Below are positions 1 to 11,639 of a stretch of DNA of 64,000 nt, in pieces (position 1 is the first letter of the stretch; each line of letters begins with the position of its first letter). The stretch is from Combretum micranthum (Eukaryota; Streptophyta; Magnoliopsida; Myrtales; Combretaceae): contig JAMXBD010001372.1 of NCBI GenBank assembly GCA_024138025.1, positions 124,001 to 188,000 of the forward strand, given 5' to 3'. The notes beneath the pieces are model-generated. The model had not been told where the DNA came from. It searched no databases and was given only the letters and a program-made list of their open reading frames with translations. A program made the position numbers and the translations under genes.

Positions 1-479
1 TGTCCATTAAAACAAAATGGGTGGAGTTGCGAAATACTCTCTCAAATTTTCGCCTATATATGGATTCACATCTTAAAGTTTCATCTATGTGTAGATTTAC
101 CTCCTCCCCATGAATTCATAAAAAAATTTAACTATCCTTAATTATGTCAATATTTAAAGTTTAAGAAGTTAAAATGCTCACTTTAAAAGTTTAGGGAATG
201 AATATGTACTTTGGTAAAAATTTAGAAAGGTAATTTGCAAATTCCCCTTTAGTTTTTTTATCAATGTGAAGAGAATAAGTTATTTACTATGAGCTTAGCT
301 ACTATGAAGGAGACACATAAAAAGTTAAATCCTCCTAAGAAAGAACCTTTATTATTAAGTTAGGGAGCAGTTAAGCAAGAAATTGTGAATACACATAGTT
401 ATGTTTGCTTCATTTGAATAGGTTTAGGTGATAGAAAGTAAATGTTTTATTTGAGATGTTATGCAATAGTTGCTGATTG
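1..479. other. AT-rich stretch, no gene seen
   Basis: No open frame with recognisable similarity. The part after about 300 may be the decayed front of the gypsy element that follows, but I cannot place a boundary or a long terminal repeat. Confidence 0.5.
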
Positions 480-3000
480 AATTCACAAATGTATTTCCTA
501 ATGAGCTTTCTAAAGGATCACATCCTTTAAGAGGAATGTAGCATTAGATTATTCTAGTTTTTAAGGTTACAATACCTAATTGGCTTGCTTATAGAATGAA
601 TCTTGAATAAAGCAATGAATTGAAGTGTTAAGTTAATGAGTTGCTAGAGATGGGGTTTGTACGCAAGAGAATGAGCCCATGTTCTATTCCAACGTTATTG
701 GAGCCCAAGAATGATGGTAGATGGAGGATATGTATTGATAGTCATAGTATCAATCACATTAGTATGAAATACAAGACTTATCTTGATGATATGGTTGATA
801 AATTATATGATCCCCATTTGTTTTGTAAAATATATGAAAACGTGGATACCACCGTATTAGAATGAAGGCTGCTGATGAGTGGAAAACTACATTCAAGACC
901 AAGTATGGTCTTTATGAATGGAATGCCCTTTGGCTTGTCTAATGCTTTTAATACTTTTATGCACTTCCTCAACTATGTATTGAGGGGTTTTTGAGGAAGT
1001 TCGTAGTGGTTTATTTTGATAACATCTTGGAGTATAGTTTTGACTTAAAGAGTCACATCACTCACTTGGAGTTTGTATTTATGGCATTGAGGAACGAGAA
1101 GTTTTATGCTAATCAAAAGAAGTGTATCATGTGTTAATCATAGGTTATGTTTTTGGGATAAGTGGTTTTTGAAGAGGGTATCCACTTTAATGATTAGAAG
1201 ATTAAAGCAATCATTGAATGACCTGTTCCTACTAATATATTTTAGGTTTATATCTTTCATGGCCTTACTTCTTTTTACAGGAGATTTATTAGGGATATTG
1301 GTATTATCCGGCTCCTCATATAGAGTTGACAAAGAAAGGAGTTCCATTTCAATGGAAGAAATCACTTTAGCATAGTTTTGATCTTATCAAGCAAAAGTTG
1401 ACAACATCATCACTATTAGTACTTCCTAATTTCAACAAGATATTTGAATTAGATTATGATGATTCGAATAATGGACTTGGTGCAATAGCCATGCAAGATC
1501 TTGCCTTATTATATATCTTAAGAACAAGCTTCATGGATTAGCCTTAAATTATCCCATCAATTATATTCTTTTATTTGGGGTCATATGATATAGTAACATT
1601 GCATTTTACCTAAAGAATTCATTATTTTCACTAATTATGAGTCTCTTAAGTATCTTAGAGTTTAAAGCAAGATGTCTAAAAGACATGTGCGTTAGGTATA
1701 ATTTTTGGATTCTTTCTCCTACACTATTAATTACAAGCATGGAAATTCTAATGTGGTGGTTGATGTATTATCTAAAAAGCATATCTTGCGAAGTTATTAG
1801 GGTTTGCGTAGATTATACTCAATAATTGAATGACAAACTATTTGCACATATTGTGGTTGCTTATAGTAATGGAAGAATTGTGAGTGGTTATAATGTGACT
1901 GATAGTTATTTGTTTAAGCGTCACAAATTGTGTATTCCATAGGTTTCTATATAAGATATGATACTATAAAAGGCTATTCTAGTGATATTTTTTAGCACTT
2001 TGGTAATATAGAACTTTAGATGCTTTGCAAGAACACTTCTATTAGCTTAGTATGGTTAGAGGTGTCTATAAAGTGATCAAAAGCTATTTTATTTATAAGA
2101 AGGCTAAGAGCAGGAGTAAACCACAAGGGTTATATATGTTGCTACCTATTCTTATCAAGCTATAGACAGATTTGAACCTAGATTTTGTTCTACGACATTA
2201 TAGAACTCATATAGAACATGATTATATTGCCATAGACGTTGAAAGGTTTAGCAAAATGACACAATATATTTCTTATCACAAGGTTGATGATCTTATGTAT
2301 ATTATAGATTTATTCATGTAGGGCATGGTTAGGCTCCAAGTATTCTACAAAACATTGTTTCCAACCGTGATGTCAAATTCTTCAATTATTTTTAGAAGAC
2401 TTTATGGAAGTGTTTGAAAATGTAGTTGTTATTCAGTACAGCTTGTCATCGATGGACTGATGACCAGACTAAAGTGGTGAACAAGACCTTGGGTACATCA
2501 TGAGAAAAATTGTGGGAAAAAATTTGAGAGATTAATGTCATTGTTTGCCTATTGTAGAATTTTCTTACAATCATTTATTGCATAGGGCAACTGGAAAGAC
2601 ACCTTTTGAGGTCGACTAGGGCTTTAATCCAAACACATCACTGGATTTACTTCCAAAACCTCCTATAGATGAAGATAGTGAAAGAGGAATGGAAAGAGCT
2701 AAAAAGGTACAATAGTTACATTGAAATGTTATAATTGTCTTTAAAGTCTAATGACAAGAACAAATAGAGAGTGAATAAGGGAAAGTGATAAGTATGTTTT
2801 AACTCAAAGGTTTAGCTTGAATTCATAGGAAAGAGGGGTTAAAAGTTAACTCCTCAACCTAAAGATTTTCTTTAAATATTGAAGGGAGTCAATGATGATG
2901 CTTATAAAGCTGATTTGTCAAGTGATTATGGTGGTGCATATGCTACCTTCAATATTATTGATTTGTTTCCTTATGGGTTAAATGAGTTTAACTTATATTT
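480..3000 (+). pseudogene. Decayed Ty3/gypsy (chromovirus-like) pol polyprotein
   Basis: Remnant of a retrotransposon polyprotein read in several frames with many stops. From left to right: the linker before reverse transcriptase (around 500-640), the reverse-transcriptase N-terminus with MSPCSIPTLLEPKNDGRWR and a CIDSHSIN stretch (641-865), an out-of-frame continuation containing MPFGLSNAF near 925-955, then VVYFDNI at about 1004-1024, which stands where intact elements carry the catalytic YxDD, so that motif is damaged. Integrase-like sequence follows (about 2160-2640), including VSNRDVKFF, a TACHRWTDDQTKVVN stretch and a RATGKTPFE-like block. Near 2890-2980 a segment ending ATFNIIDLFPY resembles the region after integrase that closes this kind of polyprotein. 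The domain order RT then integrase is what places it in Ty3/gypsy. No functional protein is possible. Lineage within gypsy is not secure. Confidence 0.88.
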
Positions 3001-4478
3001 GATGGAAATTTCGAAGTGTCTCATTAAGATGATAGGGATCAAGAGATGATTGGTTCTATTACTTAAAGCATGAGCTAAATAATTACAAAAATTAGCTCAA
3101 CATATTGTATTAAAGCAGCTAACGGAGGACGAATATTAATTCTTTCATCATTATTTTCTTCTTTTTGTGGGAGTATATCATTCAATTTGTGCCTAAGAGG
3201 TTGAGAAAATATCAAAATTGGACATGAGATAAACTAGTGCCTTGATTAAAGAGAAGTATTGCCAATTTTTCATGTTAAGAGGAAACACGACTTCCAACGT
3301 ACCCGTATCTCTATCCATATTCTTCTTGTCATGAGAAGCACACCTAAGGACACACCAATGTTCTTTTAGCTAGGCTGTGGACTATAGACCAAGATATGTT
3401 CTTATCAATGTTTCTCATTGAATGTGTTTCAATTCATTTTTTTTTATACATTTTATTAGGTTATGTTATTTTATGTCACTTCTACCTCTAAAGTTGTTGA
3501 GGGACTAGATATTAGGGCATTGTAGACCTTATTTTCATTATTTTATAGTGAATATTCATAAGAATTTTTTTCTTTTCTTCATTCTTTCAATCTCACCTTA
3601 AATTGATGAAATTCATTGTTTCTTCTTATCATTTTCATATCAATTAGATAGATAACTAGTTCAATCTTTTTTCCTGGTGTGTAATGTTAAAGAGGAGGGT
3701 TATGCATATCCTTTTCTTTTCTATTGTTATTTGAAAATCTAAAACCTAAAAACACTTACATGTTTGTGAAAGATTTGTGAGGGTGATCCTTGAGAATATT
3801 TTACATATTAATTATATCCATATCACAAATATTAATAAGCCATTTTGGATATGGTCTCCCTAAGCCCATGCCAACTTTTTTTGGTCATAGGCTGAGCTTT
3901 TTGGGCTCTATCTGACTTGACTTAGGCCTTAGGCTGATTGTGCAAAGTCAAATTGAATCGGCTTAATTGGCAACAACTCGATCAATCCTTGTGCGTTGCT
4001 AAAGACTTTGAATCACCTTTTGAAGACCTCTGACTTGTTAGGTTAGATTTACACCAATCAAGTAAACATGTTGTCTTTAAATCACACCTTAGGATCTCAT
4101 AATCTAACATAGTAGGAAGATATAGTTTTCTAATTTAATGTAAAACCTTTCTTAATATTGCTAGATACACTTACCACTATGGTGATCAACTTTCTAATAT
4201 AATTATTACCTCAAATTTTATAAATAAGCCCCTCAACCCTCTAATAATATCATCAATGCACATTATATAGTTTTTACTATTAGATCACTTAAATCATCCC
4301 TCATACTTTAACTTAAGTAATGGAGTGATCCCAATGGATAACCCTTTATTTGTTCCATTTACATATTCTTCATCTTGCAATCCTAAGAAAATTCTTAATT
4401 TGAAGGCCTAGCAACCCCTAGTCTCCACCGATGAAATTTTAAGACAAATAAGGTCATTGAATAAATAGGCAAGTAGAG
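3001..4478. other. Stretch downstream of the gypsy remnant, no gene seen
   Basis: AT-rich, no supported coding frame. The first few hundred bases may be the untranslated tail and 3' terminal repeat of the decayed gypsy element, but no matching 5' copy is visible. Around 3840-4000 there is a short patch rich in CTTAGGC-like words that resembles degenerate small transposon sequence. Nothing firm. Confidence 0.45.
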
Positions 4479-4486
4479 AGCATCAC

Positions 4487-5112
4487 TAGGGTTGCCAACG
4501 AGTCGAGCCGAGTCAAGCTAAGCTTTTAAAGACTCGGGTTCAACTCATTTAAAATTAATTAAGCTTGAGCTTGAACTTAAGAAAAATTTTGTTTAACTTG
4601 AAATTGAGGCTCAAACTCAGCTTGTATAGATAAATGAACTTTAGTTCAAGCTTGAGCTCGGCTTATCTATGAAACAAGCTTGAGCTGAGCCAAGCTTCTT
4701 ATAAAGCCTGGCATTCAAGCTCTAGTTTAATTTGTTTAGATGGCATGTTTTCCAATTTTTTTCAAACCTAAAATATAATATATAAGTGTTGATATAAATA
4801 TACATAATTTTAAATGGAAATTATTTTTTTTATTTTAATTATATGTAATATATCATGCATAAAAAATTCACAAATATGCTAACGAGCTTGTCAACTAAGG
4901 CTGTTAATGAGTTTAGTCACGAGCCTAAATGAGCTTTTTCATGAATTGGCTTACAAGTCTAAATCAAAGACCAAGCTTAGCTTGTTTAGATAAATATAGC
5001 TTTACTTTATGCTCAAGCTTGGCTCATTTACTAATCGAGCTTAAGTTGAACTGAGGCTTAAGCGAGTTGAGCTTGAGTAACTCACAAGCAACTTGGCTCA
5101 TTTGCAGCCCTA
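4487..5112. mobile_element. Non-autonomous hAT-like element (626 bp) with 8-bp target duplication
   Basis: The left end begins TAGGGTTGCCAACGAGTCGA and the reverse complement of the right end begins TAGGGCTGCAAATGAGCCAA, so the two are imperfect inverted ends. The eight bases AGCATCAC lie immediately outside both ends (4479-4486 and 5113-5120) and match perfectly. An 8-bp duplication with TAGGG/CCCTA ends is the signature of the hAT superfamily. The interior has no coding capacity and is made of repeated GAGCTTGAGC-type words in both orientations. Mobilisation would need a transposase supplied from elsewhere. Confidence 0.88.
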
Positions 5113-5120
5113 AGCATCAC

Positions 5121-5548
5121 CCAAACATTTTTATGGAGGGGCATTTAGGGAAAAAAAAGTTTGAAAAAGGGGTAGTTCTAACAATAAAAGAATTACAAAA
5201 AATGACATTAATTAGTAAAGAATTTTGAAGACGAACTTAAATGGTCTTAATCAACCTTTAGTCTTCTACTATAAAGTAATCTAAACTTAGTTATACCTTT
5301 AAAATTGCTTGAACTTTTATGCCCTATAACCAATAAAATAGCTCTAGAAGTTCTAGAAATCTTAGTCTGAAGAACACCTTTTTGATATTTTGTTCTATTA
5401 TATTACATCATATATACTATATAATGAGATATGCATGAATGTTTTGATCACCATGATAGCCATGTAATTAATTATTGCTTTATATAAATATATATGTGTG
5501 TATACGCACACACTAGGAACGTATATCAGATCCATGAACACTCTTATG
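5121..5548. other. Spacer between two small DNA transposons
   Basis: AT-rich, no gene or clear repeat. Contains short TATATG/TGTGTATACGCACAC runs near 5487-5512. Confidence 0.5.
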
Positions 5549-5557
5549 TATTTATTA

Positions 5558-5926
5558 CGGTAAATTATACTAGAAGGTTCAAAGTTTAGGGGTAAGTTCA
5601 TTTAAGGTCCAAACATTTCTAGTGGTTAAAAAGAGGTCCCAACGTTTGGGAGTAAGTTTATTTAAGGTCCCAACATTTGAAGAAGTCGGTTAATTTTGAC
5701 CTCCAAGGACATGTGTCAAGGAGAGAGGAGTTTTCTAACTTTTAATTAAATATTCTCTCATATTGACACAGGTCCTTGGAGACCCAAATTGACCTTCTTC
5801 TTCAAACATTGGGAGCTTAAATGAACTAAATCCCAAATGTTGAGACCTCTTTTTAACCACTCCAAACGTTGGGACCTTAAATGAATTTATCCCTAAACGT
5901 TGAGATCTTCTTGTGTAATTCACCTA
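5558..5926. mobile_element. Mutator-like foldback MITE (369 bp) with 9-bp target duplication
   Basis: The two halves are near reverse complements over about 150 bases each. The left arm starts GGTAAATTATACTAGAAGG and the reverse complement of the right arm starts GGTGAATTACACAAGAAG; both continue through AGGTCCCAACGTTT-type words. The nine bases TATTTATTA flank it on both sides (5549-5557 and 5927-5935). Long inverted arms with a 9-bp duplication are typical of small Mutator-like elements. Inside each arm the AAGGTCCCAAC motif is itself repeated. The open frame at 5735-5923 lies in one arm and is not a gene. A transcript would fold into a long hairpin and could be a small-RNA source; that is inference. 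Confidence 0.85.
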
Positions 5927-5935
5927 TATTTATTA

Positions 5936-6719
5936 AGCTTCTCATATACCAATATTAAATTGATTATTCTCCTTTTTCTTAACTACATGATCAATTATCT
6001 TTAATTTTCTTTAAAAATATATATTACTAAAGTTTATCCTTTCTTTTTTTACAGGATGAATATCAAGATAAAGAAATTAATGAAAATGTCTAAGGATTTG
6101 AAGATAATAGACTGTTATGATATAGTTCAGATATGAATTTTTCACTTATTATAGGTCTGAATTTCAATGGTAACCTTTATGATCATTTTACTATAGAGGA
6201 ACACTTTTAGGAATGTAACTATTTTTATTTTAATCGCTTGATGTAATAATTTTTTAGTTATGTGCAATTTGTTTTTAATATATATTACTAACTTTCTCTA
6301 TCATGTTAAATATGAAAAGAAAAGAAATGATTGCTTCTTAGTTTTGTAATTGCATCAATAAGAATATTGTTATTGATGCTTATAATATGAAAAAATATTG
6401 ATAATTATGCCTTTAAAATCAATAAAAAAAAAATGAAAATTTAGCATTGTATATAGTTGTGACTAGCCCACAATGTTACTTTTGCTCAATTGAGGTGTTT
6501 TATTAATAGTAGATTTCCATTATGATCAAGCGAAAATTTTTTTGGTATTAATTTACTGTTTCCAGTTATTTATTCCATTAATTTCTATGAAAAAATAGTT
6601 GCCTTTTGTTTTAAACAATAAAGCTCATGAATAGTTATTCATTTCTTCCTCTTTCTATATAAAACTGTTATCATGGTGTTTACTTGAGAGGAATAGCAAT
6701 TCATATCCTCACACCCATG
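5936..6719. other. AT-rich stretch, no gene seen
   Basis: No supported open frame, repeat boundary or regulatory element. Confidence 0.5.
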
Positions 6720-8866
6720 AATTGCCAAACTTTGCTCAAATATGCAATTAACTACCTAAACTTTCATTTTGATCAATTTCATACATAAATCAAGTTTTCG
6801 ATTACACAAATGATACTCAGCTAATGGAGTTAGTTGTGTTAACTGACGTAACACACTTATCCTATAACAATGTGCCATGTGTAAGCTTATGTAGCATATT
6901 ACTATTTTCTTCATTTATTTTTATCATTATAATTATTATTTTTTACTTGTTATTACTAATATTAAGTATAAAATATACTTAAGACCCACTACTTTTCTAA
7001 CCAAGCCCATTATCCTTAAGCCCACACTAACATCCTATGATATCATTACTTTAGCATTAAACAGTCAAATAGCTTATTATAAAGAAGAGTGATCACTAGA
7101 AATTTAGCAATATGGGACAATTTCATGTGTAACACAGTAGTGCCCAATAGGCATTGCTTAGGAACAATGAAGTTCAATTACGGCTTCTTAGCTTGAATTA
7201 CCCTTCTCTCTTTAAATCTCGAATTCTCTCTTCTCTCTCTCTCTCTCTCTCTCTCTAAATCTCCACATAAAAGCCCCTCTAAGCTTACAAACGATGAAGG
7301 ACAAGATGACACCGATAATGCCAATTACTAGCACCCCTCTGAGCTCACAAACCTGGGAAAATTTTGCACACTTTTTACAATCAATGTTGAAGTGGGGACC
7401 TTATTTATTGTTTTTTAACATTACACTGCATTAGCTCATCAATACTACTTTTACACAGGTGAGAAAATATTTCCAAAATTTGCAGACACATTATATGTAG
7501 GTAATTGATCAACCTAATGGTGTGTGCCATCGTCTCATTCCAAACACCAATAATCACCACCACAAACAGCGTCATAGCTTAAGTTAAGGCTTGTTATCAC
7601 AACTTGAAAAATACTCCTACTTGGGAGAATGAAAATAAGGTAGTGAAGAATTACAAAAACTTTAAGTTTCCACTATAAAAAAATATACAAAAGAAATAAA
7701 AGAAACACAAAACATAAGAAGGCAGAAATATCAAAGCACAAGCCCAAAATGCATATGTGCACTCAAATTTACTACTATGGAAACAATAAGAAAGAGTTGA
7801 ATCACTTACAAGGCAGTGTTCATGTGAGGATTCACTAAACAAAAAACCATTTAGTTTTATTTGATAAAGTGAATGAGAGAAGAAAGAGGATTTCTTCTCC
7901 TGAGAAAAACAAATCTACAAACTTTTTTTTTATAGCTAGGAGGAAGATAGTGTTTATTTACTCAGGATAATGTTAGTTATTTATGGAACTACTCCAAAGT
8001 CCAACCACTTGACTTTCTTTTCTTTCTATTTTTTCAGAAGATCCATTTAAAATAGAAAAAGGAAACAATCAATTTAATTCCAAAGAATATTTCTATTATT
8101 TTATTATATAATGCTACATATTGAGTCAGTGCATGACACTACTATTACATTTACAACAATAATGTACATATAATAGGTGTGGACAATATATATGTAAAAA
8201 AGAGATTTTGTTGTCAATGCTTCCTACATTGATATTATCGGTCATGTCTTGTGTCTTCGTCCATGTCTTGATCATGTATGATGTTTTTTTGGGAATTGGA
8301 AATGGAAAGACGATGGTAAGAGTTATGAGTAAATTCACCATCACGATCACAAGAACTGATACAAATGATTTTTAAAGCTACAATTTAGGTGTCGAGCTTG
8401 ATTTGTCAAAGAATAGTTTGATTCTCTAAGCTACTACTCATCATTGTCTCCATTTTTCTAGAACAAAGTTGTCCTACATTGACAAGGAATCATCAACTAG
8501 TCATATATAAAATGTATGATTTATTAAGTACATTAAAAAAGAAGGGAATCCAATAAGGCAAGTGTAAGCTTGGTGTGTGATATTCAATAGGTTAATGAGC
8601 TGGGGTTTCTGGAGAAAAAGAAAAAAAAAAGTGCTAGGGTTATTAGTGGCCCTAAGCATATTTTATTGTTCAAAGTAACTGATCGTAATTAATAATTACA
8701 TGTGGCAAGTTCCTATAGGTAAGGTTATCATATAATTTAACAGAGTTAATTTAGGAACCATTTGTGTTAATGAAAGATTTATTTTGATATAAAATTGATC
8801 AAATCAAAAGTTTAGGTGGTTAATTGCACATTTGGGCAAAGTTGAGATACCAACCGCAATATTAGC
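6720..8866. mobile_element. 2.1-kb non-autonomous element with ~150-bp terminal inverted repeats
   Basis: The left end (about 6722-6890) and the reverse complement of the right end (about 8700-8866) share a long imperfect match: CAACTTTGCCCAAATGTGCA on one side against AAACTTTGCTCAAATATGCA on the other, followed by TTAACYACCTAAACTTT and TTGATCAATTT in both, then AACACAAATGRT-type sequence and a TGCCACATGT-like block at the inner edge. Long inverted ends point to a Mutator-like element. I could not read a convincing target duplication, so exact ends are uncertain by about 10 bases. The interior carries no recognisable transposase; it includes a pure CT tract near 7229-7254. Confidence 0.65.
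7229..7254. repeat. (CT)n microsatellite
   Basis: An uninterrupted run of about 13 CT units inside the 2.1-kb inverted-end element. Confidence 0.85.
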
Positions 8867-9319
8867 CCATGGTTTATTTACAAACTTTATCAAAAATATC
8901 TCGTCTTAAAACTATCACCTATATAATTATCTTCTTTTTATAATATATATATAAGGGTTATTACATTTTTTTTCTTTTTACTCCAATAATTACTTTGTTT
9001 TACTTTTTACACAAGTAAACATTGTAACATTACAATTCTATTATATTCCTTCCTTATTCAATACAAAGAAATGAACGAGCCATAACGACCTATATGGAAT
9101 AAAGAGGGAATTGAATTCTAATTCAAAGGAAGGTAATAGGGTTATAATGATTATTACAATGTTCACTTGGTATGAAAAGTAAAACAAGTAATTATTATAG
9201 TAAAAGGTAAAATATTTATAATTTCCTTGTATTTATTACAGAGAAAGGATAATTGTATAGGTGATATTTTCAAAATAGGGGTATTTATGACAAAGTTGAA
9301 ATAGACAATTCATGGTGAT
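8867..9319. mobile_element. Foldback element (~450 bp)
   Basis: The left half reads TATCACCTATATAATTATC, then AATAATTACTTTGTTTTACT and AAACATTGTAACATTA. The reverse complement of the right half reads TATCACCTATACAATTATCC, then AATAATTACTTGTTTTACTT and GAACATTGTAATAATC. The match runs over nearly the whole 450 bases with a small central loop near 9060-9100. It abuts the right end of the 2.1-kb inverted-end element. No target duplication could be assigned. Non-coding. Confidence 0.72.
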
Positions 9320-9747
9320 GAGGACATGAATTTCAATTCATCATTTTGCATAATCTCCTCAAGTGAAAAATGTAATAGTAGCTTTACATGGAACGAAGAA
9401 TGATTAAATAACTATTCATATTAAGTGAACGGACTGTAAGTATAACAATGAAAATTTTGTCACTTAAATGTTCAAGCATCTCTTTTTTGCGTAGTACATA
9501 TGCCACATACCAATCCCTTATAAATAATGATGGAGTCTAAGCCTAATTATGTCTTATGGAGATTACCTTAGTAAACTCATAAAAAAGATCATTAAATTGT
9601 CCCTTTTACTCTTGAGTTTGCTTCATTATCATGTACATAACAAGCAAACTCAACAAACCATTTTAGCTCATTTGTATTCCATTTGGCCTTACAGGTTTTA
9701 CTTTGCTTATTTCTTTTAAATAGGAGCTTCTTTTACTTCTTGTAAGA
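9320..9747. other. Spacer, no gene seen
   Basis: AT-rich. No supported coding frame or repeat boundary. Confidence 0.45.
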
Positions 9748-9904
9748 GGGAGCTTTTATGGTCCTATTGATGGAACCATCATGCCATTAATGTAACCATT
9801 AAAATAAATATGGTAAATGAATATTAACTATTTTAGTAATTCGATCATGGTTGAGCATGGTGTGAGTTGTTGGATGGTGATGAGATCGGTCCTGTTAAAA
9901 TTAA
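9748..9904. repeat. Left arm of a large inverted repeat pair
   Basis: Begins GGGAGCTTTTATGGTCCTAT and contains TTAACTATTTTAGTAATTCG followed by TCATGGTTGAGCATGGTGTG. It matches the reverse complement of 12641-12743 with several internal gaps. The two copies lie almost 3 kb apart in opposite orientation. Either they are the ends of a ~3-kb element or two independent copies of a dispersed repeat. Confidence 0.65.
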
Positions 9905-10297
9905 TAACGGGATTATAAATTTTTCCTTGTAATATATGGAAATATCAAAACCTTTTTCCAAACTCATGAATATCTCTTGAAGATTGAAGAGGAGAAGAAT
10001 ACTTCAATGACGACGTTGGGTTATGTAAGTGATCCTACCATAATTGCAACATTTTTTAATCTCAAAGCCAATAATAGTTGAGGTCAAACTTTGAATCCTA
10101 TACATGAGAGGCTCTTCTACTTATGTGAGTTATTTTTCTGAACATTAACTAAGAGACAAATCTCAAAAGTCTATAAAGGATATAAATGATATAGAAAGGA
10201 TCAAGAATATATAGAGATTGATAAGTTCTCATATGTACATCCTAGAAACATTGAATTTGTGTATTTCTCTACAGCTCTTTTTCACTAGTTCTGTACG

Positions 10298-10923
10298 TAG
10301 GGGTGGGCGTCGGGTTGGATCGGTGGGAGCTGTTGGGCATGGTTCAGGCTGTGGTTTAATCGGAACCGGCCGTGACCATGAAGGGCCAGGAGAGGCCAGT
10401 TCAAACCAATAGTCCAGGGCCAGTTTATGGCCCTTAAACCATGAATGTTTACTTTTCGTAAATTTTGTAAATTAAATCGATAAAAAAAAAACATAATTAG
10501 ATCATCATACAATAGACATATAGAAAATTTCAAATGTTAAACTTGTGCAAAACAAGCAAAGTTTATTAAAAAAGTACACTTAAATGGAAAGTTACTCTAA
10601 AGTGCACACATTTTGACCAAAAAAGTGAAACTAAACAAATGAAGGAAAAAAAAAATAATTCATAGTAAATACTATCTATTCATATTAAAATGATTTAAAT
10701 ATTTATTTCTTATTTATTTCATATATATATTTTTAAATTTTTTGTATATTTTTATTTCAATCCACCCTACTTGTCGGGTCTATGAGTCGAAACCTTGAAT
10801 CAGCCTCGATCCGCTGGGCCATTGGATTGACTATCGAATCATGACTCATATGACTGGACCATGAATCATATCTCGCCGGTGCTAGCTTGAGCCGGATCGT
10901 TCGTTTGAGTTAATCTATACCTA
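10298..10923. mobile_element. hAT-like small element, degenerate
   Basis: Left end TAGGGGTGGGCGTCGGGTTG, right end closing in CCTA, with GC-rich runs near both ends (GGATCGGTGGG, AACCGGCC, GAGCCGGATCG) around an AT-rich middle. This layout is common in plant hAT-like miniature elements. Flanking 8-mers TTCTGTAC and GTCTATGT agree at only four of eight positions if the ends are moved by one or two bases, so the target duplication is weak at best. The open frames at 10218-10412 and 10285-10533 lie in it and are not genes. Confidence 0.5.
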
Positions 10924-11339
10924 CGTCTATGTGTATGTATACCATTATCCCAAACTTCTTCTAAATCGACTTACAAACACGCCAAACATACATATCTCCT
11001 AAACATGGAGCTAAACATGCTATGATCACATGGATTAATTCAATAGCATATATAGTTTTCCTGTAATTTTTTTTTTTTAAACTATTTAACAATATTAAGC
11101 ATTAGGATCTCCATAGCTGCTGCAGGGAATATGCTTTGGCTTATTCAGAAAATGTAGAAAACAAGAAATAAAATACATTTAAGGCTGGCAAATGGCAACG
11201 ACAGAGCTTTCAGCAGATCCGTATTAAAGGAGATGAGTCCAAAACATGCACCAATACAATAATTAAAGCAAACCTTTGTCCATGTCACATCTACCCTCTC
11301 ATCATTTTTGTTCTCTAAAAGGACATGTGGGTCCTGAGG
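10924..11339. other. Unassigned stretch before the G-box patch
   Basis: No gene seen. The part from about 11200 is less AT-rich than its surroundings. Confidence 0.4.
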
Positions 11340-11351
11340 GTTTCTGTCCCA

Positions 11352-11430
11352 CCACGTGGTTATCGATATATGCCGGGGAGACTACAAGCTCCATGTCCGT
11401 TGAAAATGGCAGAAAGCATCATAACACGTG
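11352..11430. promoter_or_regulatory. Paired G-box (CACGTG) motifs in an isolated GC-richer patch
   Basis: CCACGTGG at 11352-11359 is a palindromic G-box and CACGTG recurs at 11425-11430 in the context ACACGTGTGCC, an ABRE-like form. Between them the sequence is GC-richer than the flanks. In plants such pairs bind bZIP/bHLH factors and mark ABA- or light-responsive promoters. No gene starts close by; the nearest is the PLAT gene about 3 kb downstream. The motif pair is seen directly; any regulatory activity is inference. The 11325-11630 open frame over it ends in a lysine-rich low-complexity tail and is not supported. Confidence 0.35.
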
Positions 11431-11639
11431 TGCCACTACACATTCACATTGAATGTCGATTAAAAATTAAAAAAAAAAAATTGCAGAAAATAAAAATCAA
11501 AATAAGAATGAAAATTTTGTGGACTTTAAATAAAGGAAGGATTTGGGAGAAAAGACAGACAAATAAATTAAAAAAGAAAAAAAATAATAATAATTTGTTT
11601 TCTTATCTTGATAGAGATGAATTTAAATAATATTGAAAA

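Noticed and set aside
11325..11630. 101-codon open frame over the G-box patch
   Set aside because: The second half is a lysine/asparagine low-complexity run from A-rich DNA, and no family is recognised in the first half.
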